Notes: generated by a model from the letters alone, not told the origin. Shown: positions 1 through 6,030, counted from the first letter of the stretch. The stretch: 6,938 nt of DNA from a bacterium (GCA_021844355.1 JAKBTP010000081.1:1-6938), one strand, 5' to 3'. Numbers and translations: made by a program.

Positions 1-1235
1 GGAATGGTGGTGTTGCGCTCGATCAGCCGGGTGTTGACCTCACCCTCGGTCATGATCCCCAGGGAGAGCGGGGTCACATCCAGAAGCAGGACATCCTTGA
101 CCTCACCCTTCAGGACTCCGGCCTGGATGGCCGCGCCCACAGCCACGACCTCGTCGGGGTTGACGCCCCGGTGCGGCTCCTTGCCGGCCATCTGCTTGAC
201 CAGCTCCTGGATCACCGGCATCCGGGTGGACCCGCCGACGAGGATCACCTCGTCCAGGTCGGAGACCGTCATGTTGGCGTCCTTGAGAGCGGACTCGAAC
301 GGGGCCCGGCAGCGCGCGGTGAGGTCCTCGGTCAGCTGTTCGAACTTGGCCCTGGTGAGCTTGAGGTCCAGGTGCTTGGGCCCGTTCTGGTCGGCGGTGA
401 TGAAGGGAAGATTGATCTGGGTCTCCTGCCGCTGCGAGAGCTCGATCTTGGCCTTCTCGGCGGCCTCGGTCAGGCGCTGCAGGGCCTGGCGGTCACCCTT
501 GAGATCGATCCCCTGGTCACGACGGAACTCCTCCGCCATCCAGTCGACGATCCGCCGGTCGTAGTCGTCACCGCCCAGGTGGGTGTCCCCGTTGGTGGAC
601 TTCACCTCGAAGACCCCCTCTCCGACCTCCAGAATGGAGACGTCGAAGGTGCCCCCGCCGAGGTCGAAGACCAGGATCTTCTCCGACTCCTTGCGCTCCA
701 GCCCGTAGGCCAGGGAGGCGGCGGTCGGCTCATTGATGATCCGCAGGACGTTGAGGCCGGCGATCTGGCCGGCGTTCTTGGTGGCCTGCCTCTGGGCGTC
801 GTTGAAGTAGGCCGGGACGGTGATGACGGCGTCGGTGACCTTCTCCCCGAGGTAGGTCTCGGCGTCGGCCTTCAGCTTCTGCAGCACCATGGCCGAGATC
901 TGCTCTGGGGTGTAGCTCTTCCCCTCCACCTGCACCTCGGCCCGGCCATCCTTGCCGGCCACCACCTGGTAGGGAACGATCTTGCGCTCGGCCTCGACCT
1001 CGTTGAAGAGGCGGCCCATGAAGCGCTTGATGGAGTAGACGGTGTTCTCGGGGTTCACGGCGGCCTGCCGCCGGGCGAGCTGGCCCACCAGCCGCTCCCC
1101 GTCCTTGGTGAACGCCACCACCGAGGGGGTCGTCCGGCCGCCCTCGCTGTTGGGGATGACCACCGGCTCGCCGCCCTCCATGACGGCCACCACCGAGTTG
1201 GTCGTGCCGAGGTCGATTCCTACGGTCTTGGCCAT
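1..1235 (-). CDS. dnaK: Molecular chaperone DnaK (Hsp70), C-terminus cut by window edge
   Basis: ATP-driven cytoplasmic chaperone that binds exposed hydrophobic segments of unfolded proteins, normally working with DnaJ and GrpE. The protein starts MAKTVGIDLGTTNS and shows the Hsp70 landmarks in order: phosphate-1 loop GIDLGTTNS (about 6-14), SIKRFMGR with the conserved lysine (about 68-75), AVITVPAYFNDAQRQAT (136-152), phosphate-2 DLGGGTFDVS (191-200), adenosine motif VGGSTRMP (333-340), and the interdomain linker VLLLDVTPLSLG (382-393). Visible are 411 codons: the whole nucleotide-binding domain and the start of the beta substrate-binding domain. About 200 residues, including the helical lid, lie beyond the left edge. 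The IB segment near residues 72-105 is long, unlike my recollection of Bacillus and Streptomyces DnaK. Just after the linker the usual GIETxGG reads GIMTEGE, an uncommon variant. The ATG is chosen because the family N-terminus begins there and GGAGGT lies 11 nt upstream. grpE and dnaJ are not in the window, so the operon order is unknown. Confidence 0.98.
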   Translation of the reverse strand, partial: MAKTVGIDLGTTNSVVAVMEGGEPVVIPNSEGGRTTPSVVAFTKDGERLVGQLARRQAAVNPENTVYSIKRFMGRLFNEVEAERKIVPYQVVAGKDGRAEVQVEGKSYTPEQISAMVLQKLKADAETYLGEKVTDAVITVPAYFNDAQRQATKNAGQIAGLNVLRIINEPTAASLAYGLERKESEKILVFDLGGGTFDVSILEVGEGVFEVKSTNGDTHLGGDDYDRRIVDWMAEEFRRDQGIDLKGDRQALQRLTEAAEKAKIELSQRQETQINLPFITADQNGPKHLDLKLTRAKFEQLTEDLTARCRAPFESALKDANMTVSDLDEVILVGGSTRMPVIQELVKQMAGKEPHRGVNPDEVVAVGAAIQAGVLKGEVKDVLLLDVTPLSLGIMTEGEVNTRLIERNTTI

Positions 1236-1246
1236 GAAGTTGAGTT

Positions 1247-1252
1247 ACCTCC
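1247..1252 (-). promoter_or_regulatory. Ribosome binding site of dnaK
   Basis: On the minus strand this reads GGAGGT, a near-perfect Shine-Dalgarno core, 11 nt before the dnaK ATG. The spacing is slightly long but acceptable, and the site supports the chosen start. Confidence 0.75.
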
Positions 1253-1297
1253 GTGCGTTGGGGTCGGGGGCCGCGGGGCGGCCCGCCCGCCACCATT

Positions 1298-1325
1298 ACC
1301 CTACCGCAGAGTGGGCGGCCCCAAA
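1298..1325 (-). promoter_or_regulatory. Weak candidate promoter for dnaK
   Basis: On the minus strand TTTGGG (1320-1325) and TAGGGT (1298-1303) are separated by 16 nt. They would act as -35 and -10 elements about 60 nt upstream of the dnaK start. TAGGGT keeps the first T, the A and the final T of a sigma-70 -10 box, while the -35 is a poor match. The assignment rests on position and spacing only. Confidence 0.22.
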
Positions 1326-1382
1326 CCGTAGCTCCGATTCCGGGCCTCGTGCGCCACCCGCGTTGCCGGATCATGGGGGGCC

Positions 1383-1868
1383 ATGGGCACCAAGGAAGGA
1401 CATCGCCTGGCGTCCCCGACCACCTTCCTGATCTCGCTGCTGCTGGTCGGTCTCGTGATCCTCACGGTTACCGGGCCCGCCGGCCCGGTCCAGTCGAACG
1501 GACTGGGCATCACCCCATCCACGGTCCTCCTACTGAACCAGAGTGGGCTAAGCCTGGCCGCCCCCCAGGGTCGAGCGCTGGTGGGTGAGGGCCGGGCCCT
1601 CAGGGTCGCCCGGAACCAGGGGCTCCAGGATCTGCCGCAGTACGCCTTCCTGACGCTGGCCAGCCAGCCCCAGGGCGGCAGCGTAGGGGCGCGGCCACGA
1701 CTTTGCTGGGTGGTACTTCTGCAGGCGGGCGCGGATCGCTTCGGCAACCTGCCGGCCCCCGGCCAGATCCGCCTCTACGCGGTGGTGATAGACGCTCGCA
1801 GCGGACGTTTCCTGACCGCGGTCATAGCCTTCCGGGGCCCAGCCCACTCCGGGGTGGGCTCGGAGTAG
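1383..1868 (+). CDS. Hypothetical protein with an N-terminal membrane anchor
   Basis: I do not recognise a family for this 161-residue protein. It has a short basic N-terminus, then one hydrophobic segment at about residues 14-30 (FLISLLLVGLVILTVTG) with no clear cleavage site. The rest is a mainly polar domain that would lie outside the membrane. Near the C-terminus, QIRLYAVVIDARSGRFLTAV (about 128-147) looks like two beta strands joined by a DARSG turn, a pattern seen in small extracytoplasmic sensor or PepSY-like folds; that is resemblance only. There is one cysteine (108). Third codon positions are strongly G/C, supporting real coding. The ATG at 1383 has only a run of six G two bases upstream. 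A CTG at 1407, codon 9, has an excellent AAGGAAGGA six bases upstream and would keep the membrane segment. The gene ends 56 bp before the glycoside hydrolase and probably shares its transcript. Confidence 0.6.
   Translation: MGTKEGHRLASPTTFLISLLLVGLVILTVTGPAGPVQSNGLGITPSTVLLLNQSGLSLAAPQGRALVGEGRALRVARNQGLQDLPQYAFLTLASQPQGGSVGARPRLCWVVLLQAGADRFGNLPAPGQIRLYAVVIDARSGRFLTAVIAFRGPAHSGVGSE
1392..1400 (+). promoter_or_regulatory. Shine-Dalgarno-like site inside the annotated small gene, pointing to an alternative CTG start
   Basis: AAGGAAGGA lies 6 nt before an in-frame CTG at 1407-1409. The upstream ATG at 1383 has a far weaker site. Translation could therefore begin at 1407, giving a 153-residue product that still contains the hydrophobic segment. 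Confidence 0.3.
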
Positions 1869-1902
1869 CCACGCCCGTCCGGTCCACTGGCCGAGCGCGC
1901 CC

Positions 1903-1912
1903 AGGAAGGGAG
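1903..1912 (+). promoter_or_regulatory. Ribosome binding site of the family-5 glycoside hydrolase
   Basis: AGGAAGGGAG lies 12 nt before the ATG at 1925. It decides the start: the open frame extends upstream to 1703, but that extension overlaps the preceding gene. The ATG at 1925 is followed directly by a signal peptide. Confidence 0.6.
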
Positions 1913-1924
1913 AGCGCGGGCGGG

Positions 1925-3310
1925 ATGAGCACCGGTCTCTGGCTGGTGCTCGCCACCGTCGCGCTCGCCATCATCGTCCTCTCCCCGCTCCCCGCGCTGG
2001 CGGCCTCGTTCCAACCGCAACGGCCGCCCGCCGGCACCCTCCCCTGGCTCAGCGTCCGTGGCGGCCAGATCGTCAACAGCCAGGGGGATTCGGTCATCCT
2101 CCGGGGCTTCAACGACGACGCCCTGCTGCAGAGCGGCAGGGCGCCACTGCCTCCTCCCCTCACCATGGGGGATGCCCTCCTCATGCGCGCCCAGGGCTTT
2201 GACGTGGTCCGGATCCCGGTCTCCTGGTCCCTTCTGGAGCCGCGGCCGGGGTACTTCAGCCGCAGCTACCTGAGACAGGTCGAGGCGATGGTGGCCCTCT
2301 GCGCGCGCGCCGGGCTATACACGGTCCTCGACCTGCACACCGAGGACTTCGGCGTCGCCTTCGGCGGTACTGGCGCACCCAGCTGGCTCACCCTTCCAGC
2401 TCTCCCCGACTGGCACTTCCCCGGGGTCCCGAGCGCCTGGCAGCGACACCTCTCTCCGGCGGTGAACGCCGACCTGGCGTTCTTCTGGCTCTACCCCAAC
2501 TGGCAGCGTCTCTACTGGCAGGCCTGGCGGGTCCTGGCAAGGCCCCTAGCCGGCGATTCCGCCGTTGCCGGATACGACCTGTACAACGAGCCCCACCCCC
2601 TGCCGGTGCCCCCGGGCATCTTCGGGCCCCGGATCCTGTTCCCCTTTTACGCCACCGGGATCCGGGAGATCGCTCAGGTGGACCCGAACCACCTCTTCAT
2701 CGTCGAGGGCAACCTCTTCGGGGACCTGCCGACGCGGGTGGACCGCCTGCGGGCCCCTGACCTCGTCTACTCCACCCATCTGTATGCGGGCAGCCTGATC
2801 GGAGGTTCCTTCCGCGGTCGCTCATCCCCTCTCCGATCCGAACTCATCCAGGGCCTCTCTGAGGCCGCTCAGATTCCAGCCGCCTACTGGACCGGCGAGC
2901 TGGGGATCGACCACCGGCTCCCCGGTGCCACCTCCTGGGCCCTCACCGAGATCGCCCTCTCCGACCAGTACCGGACCGGTTGGGCCTGGTGGCAGTGGGA
3001 CGACCCCGCTGGTTGGGGGGTGCGCACGGGCCATGGGCCGGTCGACCGGGCCTGGCTGGACACCCTCTCGCAGCCGTACGTCCAAGCCGCTCCCGGTCGG
3101 CTCCTGTCCATGGGCTACTCCACCTCGCGGCACGTCTTCACGATGAGGTTCGCTCAGGTCCCGAGCCCCGCCGTGGCCGATGTCGCCTGGCCCGCCAACC
3201 TGCCCCAGCCACACCTGGATAGTGGCTGCGCCCAGCTCGCCGGCGCCTACCCCGGGGGGCTGTGGGTCCGGATCTCGGCGCCGAATTGTGCGGTCACCCT
3301 GGCACCATGA
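1925..3310 (+). CDS. Secreted glycoside hydrolase family 5 protein, endoglycoceramidase-like
   Basis: A predicted exported retaining glycosidase of 461 residues. Residues 1-26 form a signal peptide (hydrophobic core LWLVLATVALAIIVL, likely cleavage after PALA). The mature protein has a (beta/alpha)8 barrel with the GH5 landmarks in order: Arg96 in VVRIPVSW, His138 in VLDLHTEDFG, the Asn221-Glu222 pair in YDLYNEP (acid/base), His285 in STHLY, Glu325 in WTGELG (nucleophile) and Trp355 in GWAWWQWDDP. A C-terminal beta-rich extension (about 385-461) has Cys435 and Cys455, a possible disulfide. The LDLHTEDFG...GTGAPSW arrangement and the C-terminal beta domain resemble endoglycoceramidases, which cut the sugar-ceramide bond, more than cellulases; steryl-glucosidase-type relatives are also possible. 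All catalytic residues are present, so activity is likely, but the substrate is inferred. The gene follows the small membrane protein by 56 bp, and its last 17 bp overlap the convergent oxidoreductase gene. Confidence 0.88.
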   Translation: MSTGLWLVLATVALAIIVLSPLPALAASFQPQRPPAGTLPWLSVRGGQIVNSQGDSVILRGFNDDALLQSGRAPLPPPLTMGDALLMRAQGFDVVRIPVSWSLLEPRPGYFSRSYLRQVEAMVALCARAGLYTVLDLHTEDFGVAFGGTGAPSWLTLPALPDWHFPGVPSAWQRHLSPAVNADLAFFWLYPNWQRLYWQAWRVLARPLAGDSAVAGYDLYNEPHPLPVPPGIFGPRILFPFYATGIREIAQVDPNHLFIVEGNLFGDLPTRVDRLRAPDLVYSTHLYAGSLIGGSFRGRSSPLRSELIQGLSEAAQIPAAYWTGELGIDHRLPGATSWALTEIALSDQYRTGWAWWQWDDPAGWGVRTGHGPVDRAWLDTLSQPYVQAAPGRLLSMGYSTSRHVFTMRFAQVPSPAVADVAWPANLPQPHLDSGCAQLAGAYPGGLWVRISAPNCAVTLAP

Positions 3311-3312
3311 CC
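3292..3312. repeat. Inverted repeat spanning the two convergent stop codons
   Basis: GGTCA (3292-3296) and TGACC (3308-3312) are perfect inverted arms separated by 11 nt. The left arm contains the stop of the minus-strand oxidoreductase and the right arm the stop of the plus-strand hydrolase. A 5-bp stem with an 11-nt loop and no T-run is too weak to call a terminator. Confidence 0.4.
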
Positions 3313-4292
3313 ACCGAGGCCACCCCGCTCTCCATGCTGCTCCGGCAGGCGTCCAGCACCGCCAGGTTGGCGGCCGCCTCCCGTGCCGACGTGAGCGGCT
3401 GTTCCAGGGCCCGGACCATCCGCATGAAGTGGTCCGCCATCTCCTGGTAGGGGTCTGCCGCCGGGGTCTCGAGCCGCTCCCCGGCATTCCCCGGCGACCC
3501 TTCCAGGTACAGCGGGACCCGCTGTCCCGTCCAGGCGGTGAAGGGAAGTGGGATCACCAGGGTGCCCTCCTCCCCCTCCACGCGCAGCCACTGGCTCTCG
3601 CCGCGCTCGAAGGCGCACCCCAGGGTCGCCGACCCCTTCTCTCCGAAGTCCAGCAGTAGATCGCAGCGGACATCCACGCCGTGCCATCTCCGGGCCATGG
3701 CCAGCGCCTGGAGCGGCTCGGCACTGAACACCTGCCGACTGGCGCTGACCAGGTAGGAACCCACGTCATAGAGTGCACCACCTCCGAGCTCAGCCCGCCA
3801 CCGGTAGTCGTCCCCCGGGGCCAGAGGGAAGGCGAAGCTGCCCCCGACGTGCCGCGGCTCCCCGATCATCCCGGAGCGGAGGAGGCGGAGGGCCTCCTGC
3901 CAGCGAGGGTGGTAGCGGTACATCAGGGCCTCGGCCAGGACGCGGCCGTGGAGGCGCGCCGCCCGATCCATGGCGAGGGCCTCCTCGGCGCTGAGTGCCA
4001 GTGGCTTCTCGCACAGGACGTGCTTCCCGGCGGCCAGTGCCCGCAATGCCCAGGGGAGGTGCAGGGAGTTGGGGAGCGGCAGGTAGACGCAGTCCACGGA
4101 GGCAGCGAGGACGTCCTCATAGCCTGGATGGGCCTCCGGGATCTCCAGCTCCCTGGCCATCTTCTGAGCCCGCTTCGGGTCGCGGCTCCCCACAGCGACC
4201 ACCTCCCCACCGGCGGCCCGGATCGCCGGCACGACCGCGGCCCGGGCAATCCGGGCCGCGCCCAGGATCCCCCAGCGGAGAGGGAGGCTCAG
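3294..4292 (-). CDS. Gfo/Idh/MocA family NAD(P)-dependent oxidoreductase, dihydrodiol/xylose dehydrogenase type
   Basis: Cytoplasmic oxidoreductase of 332 residues, expected to oxidise or reduce a sugar or diol with NAD(P). An N-terminal Rossmann fold begins with RWGILGAARIA (6-16). CEKPLAL holds the family EKP triad (95-97, Lys96), followed by EALMYRYHPRW (121-131) and GGGALYDVGSY (170-180). Lys96 and Tyr180 match the catalytic lysine and tyrosine known from dimeric dihydrodiol dehydrogenase, and the MYRYHP and GGGALYDVG motifs fit that branch, which includes D-xylose dehydrogenases and glucose-fructose oxidoreductase. The remainder is the usual beta-sheet substrate and dimer domain. No ATG, GTG or TTG fits the start. 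The best candidate is a CTG at 4292 overlapping the stop of the upstream fusion gene as CTGA, so translation is probably coupled. The open frame continues to 4625, but that extension is low-complexity Gly/Pro/Arg/Ala sequence, a shadow of the neighbour. Exact substrate unknown. Confidence 0.93.
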   Translation of the reverse strand: MSLPLRWGILGAARIARAAVVPAIRAAGGEVVAVGSRDPKRAQKMARELEIPEAHPGYEDVLAASVDCVYLPLPNSLHLPWALRALAAGKHVLCEKPLALSAEEALAMDRAARLHGRVLAEALMYRYHPRWQEALRLLRSGMIGEPRHVGGSFAFPLAPGDDYRWRAELGGGALYDVGSYLVSASRQVFSAEPLQALAMARRWHGVDVRCDLLLDFGEKGSATLGCAFERGESQWLRVEGEEGTLVIPLPFTAWTGQRVPLYLEGSPGNAGERLETPAADPYQEMADHFMRMVRALEQPLTSAREAAANLAVLDACRSSMESGVASVVMVPG

Positions 4293-5959
4293 ATCCTGAC
4301 CCGCTGCGGATTGCCGCTTGCCGCGCGCATCGCCGCCTCCATGATGGCGATGTTGCGCCGCGCCGCCTCCGGCGAGACCGCCAGCGGCTCCCGGGCCAGC
4401 AGGTGGCCGGCCAGGTTCCGATAGAAGGCCTGGGGCGGCGCGGGGGGAAGGGCCACCCGCTGATCGTGGCTGCGTCCGGCCGGGCCCGGCCGCAGCAGGT
4501 GGAGTTCGCAGGGCAGGTCGGCGACCGGCACCGCGACCTCCGAAACCCCGGTCGGGGTGGCCACCAGCCGGCTCTCTTCCCGCCACAGCCCCACCGCAGC
4601 CCCCTCGGTCCCCAAGACGTACCACTTCGGCTTGCGCGCGGCTGCTATGTCGGAGTGGATGAACTCAGCGCTGGCCCCGTCCTCGAACGTCAGCCGCAGG
4701 ACGAAATGGTCGTCGTTGGTAACGTCCAGCCAGATCAGCTTCTGACTGGAGGCGCTCACCTCTATCACCCGCCCCGGGAGCAGTTGGAGGATCCAGTCGA
4801 GGAAGTGCGCGCCCCAGTCGAAGATGACGCCTCCGCTCACGCTGGAATCGGAGTGCCAGAGGTGGCAGGGGTGCTCGAAACCGCCGACGAAGGCCTCCAG
4901 GTGGAACACCCTTCCCAGCTGGCCCGTCTCCACCAGCTCTCGAAGTGCCATGAAGTCCGGGTCCCAGCGGCGACTCTGGTAGACGGTGAGCGTGCGGTCG
5001 ACGGCGTTCGCGGCGTCCAGGAGGCGGTCTGCTTCGGCCACGGTGAGGCAAAAGGGCTTCTCCACGACCACGTGACGGCCCGCCTCCAGGGCGCGCAGAG
5101 CCAGCGTGAAGTGGGTATTAGGGGGAGTCGAGATCACCACCGCACCAACCGCGGAGTTGTCCAGCAGTTCGTCCAGGCCCCGGGCCGGGACCGCCTGGGG
5201 GGCCAGGGCGAGGGCCGCTCTCAGCCGCGCTGGAGAGCGGTCCGCGACCGCCGCCAAGGTGAGGCCGGGTACGGCCGAGATCGCCGACAGGTGTTCTGGA
5301 CCGATGGCCCCGAAACCGACCAGCCCGATCCCGACCGGCGCGCCCTCGGACCGGCCGGCGGCGTGCCGCACCCCGCGGTAGAGCAGATCCTGGACCGCCG
5401 GCGACTGAAATGTGGTGGCCGCGCCTCCCAGGCCGAAGTGCACGACCCGGCCGGAACCGGCACGCCGGACCAGTGCGAGGGGTTTCCGTCCCGACCGCCA
5501 GGTGGTGCTTAGCAGGACCTCGGCCTCGGAGCCGTCCCCGCTGGCATCCTCCGCCGCGAACCCAGAGTCGAGCACGGTGAACGAGGCCGGCGACCTCCGG
5601 GTGATGTCGTGGTCCGACCGCTCTACGTCCACGACCAGTTCGCCGGCTGGAAGCCGGTCGGCCGCCCGGCCGATCAGCGGGCCCAGCCGTGGCCCCCGAC
5701 TCCAGTTGGCACTGGTGCAATGCAGTGAAACCAGGCCTCCGCCGGAGGTCAGGAAGTCTGCGATCCCGGCTTCGGCGGCCCCCCCAAGGGCGCCGGAGGG
5801 GTCGTGTGCCACCACGACGTCGGCCCTCTCCATGCCGGCCAGATCGTCGGGGTTCCCGATGACCCTGGTCTCCACCTCCTTGGTCTCACGGAGATAGGAG
5901 AGCCAAGGCTCCATGGCCTCCAGCTCAGGCCCGGAGGCCATCACCAGTGCGCGAATCAA
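4289..5959 (-). CDS. Fusion protein: N-terminal ThuA-like domain plus C-terminal Gfo/Idh/MocA oxidoreductase
   Basis: A 556-residue cytoplasmic protein with two domains. Residues 1-203 match the ThuA-like, amidotransferase-type fold: MIRALVMASG at the first strand, RADVVVAHD (45-53), TSGGGLVSLHCTSANW (71-86) with His80-Cys81 near the usual elbow, and HFGLGGAATTFQSPAVQDLL (174-193) leading into RGVRHAAG. Residues 209-556 are a complete Gfo/Idh/MocA enzyme: Rossmann loop GLVGFGAIGPEH (212-223), ISTPPNTHF (276-284), VVEKPFCL with the EKP triad (300-302), SRRWDPDF (329-336), and GGVIFDWGAHFLDW (376-389) with Asp381 and His385. The join is short, with no stop or frame change visible. In rhizobia separate ThuA and ThuB (a Gfo/Idh enzyme) process trehalose-type sugars through 3-keto intermediates; a similar role here is inference. 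The start is a TTG with GGGAG 9 nt upstream, matching the family's N-terminal strand. Its stop overlaps the next oxidoreductase by 4 nt. Confidence 0.93.
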   Translation of the reverse strand: MIRALVMASGPELEAMEPWLSYLRETKEVETRVIGNPDDLAGMERADVVVAHDPSGALGGAAEAGIADFLTSGGGLVSLHCTSANWSRGPRLGPLIGRAADRLPAGELVVDVERSDHDITRRSPASFTVLDSGFAAEDASGDGSEAEVLLSTTWRSGRKPLALVRRAGSGRVVHFGLGGAATTFQSPAVQDLLYRGVRHAAGRSEGAPVGIGLVGFGAIGPEHLSAISAVPGLTLAAVADRSPARLRAALALAPQAVPARGLDELLDNSAVGAVVISTPPNTHFTLALRALEAGRHVVVEKPFCLTVAEADRLLDAANAVDRTLTVYQSRRWDPDFMALRELVETGQLGRVFHLEAFVGGFEHPCHLWHSDSSVSGGVIFDWGAHFLDWILQLLPGRVIEVSASSQKLIWLDVTNDDHFVLRLTFEDGASAEFIHSDIAAARKPKWYVLGTEGAAVGLWREESRLVATPTGVSEVAVPVADLPCELHLLRPGPAGRSHDQRVALPPAPPQAFYRNLAGHLLAREPLAVSPEAARRNIAIMEAAMRAASGNPQRVRI

Positions 5960-6030
5960 TTAACGATTCTCCCGATGGCTGTCCCACCCCACTCTAACCC
6001 ACTTAGCCAGTAAGAGAGCGGCCGGAAGGC
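5960..6030 (-). other. 71-bp gap between ubiE/menG and the fusion gene
   Basis: No hairpin followed by a T-run, so no intrinsic terminator for ubiE/menG is visible. A TAGAGT hexamer near 5990-5995 (minus strand) could serve as a -10 box, but no acceptable -35 lies 15-18 nt upstream. The gap may hold a weak promoter, or the fusion gene may be read through from ubiE/menG. Confidence 0.4.
5969..5973 (-). promoter_or_regulatory. Ribosome binding site of the ThuA-Gfo fusion, deciding a TTG start
   Basis: On the minus strand this reads GGGAG, 9 nt before TTG at 5959-5957. No upstream ATG or GTG lies in frame before the coding begins, and the residues that follow form the expected first beta strand of a ThuA domain. 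The site therefore supports TTG as the initiator. Confidence 0.6.

Larger units (their letters stand above)
1236..1382. other. Divergent intergenic region between dnaK and a small membrane-anchored protein gene
   Basis: This 147-bp gap should hold the dnaK promoter and possibly that of the plus-strand gene pair. I read both strands for CIRCE (TTAGCACTC-N9-GAGTGCTAA, bound by HrcA) and for HAIR (CTTGAGT-N7-ACTCAAG, bound by HspR). Neither is present; only an isolated GTTGAGT resembling one HAIR half lies near 1239-1245. A GC-rich inverted repeat, GGGCGG-C-CCGCCC, sits at 1276-1288 in the likely dnaK leader. Its one-base centre makes a small RNA hairpin possible only if a central pair opens. 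No convincing plus-strand -10/-35 pair was found. Confidence 0.6.

Noticed and set aside
1239..1245. HAIR (HspR) operator near dnaK
   Set aside because: Only one imperfect half-site (GTTGAGT) is present, with no ACTCAAG partner at the right spacing.
171..1331. Long plus-strand open frame (386 codons) opposite dnaK
   Set aside because: It is antisense to a textbook DnaK with every motif intact. The product is rich in Gly, Leu, Val and Asp without any domain pattern, as expected for GC-rich antisense frames.
1703..1924. Longer N-terminus for the glycoside hydrolase
   Set aside because: It would overlap the preceding gene and bury the signal peptide. The ATG at 1925 has a ribosome site and an immediate signal peptide.
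4293..4625. N-terminal extension of the second oxidoreductase by 111 codons
   Set aside because: The extension is composed of Gly/Pro/Arg/Ala repeats in another frame of the fusion gene and precedes the normal family N-terminus, so it is a frame shadow.
3995..5512. Long plus-strand open frame (505 codons) opposite the two oxidoreductases
   Set aside because: Low-complexity Arg/Gly/Pro/Ala sequence lying antisense to two clear Gfo/Idh enzymes; no ribosome site or domain.
6001..6013. CTTA-N5-TAAG small inverted repeat as a terminator after ubiE/menG
   Set aside because: The stem is only 4 bp, AT-containing and not followed by a T-run, so it would not be a stable terminator.
5985..6025. Sigma-70 promoter upstream of the fusion gene
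   Set aside because: TAGAGT is acceptable as a -10, but no hexamer 15-18 nt upstream resembles TTGACA.
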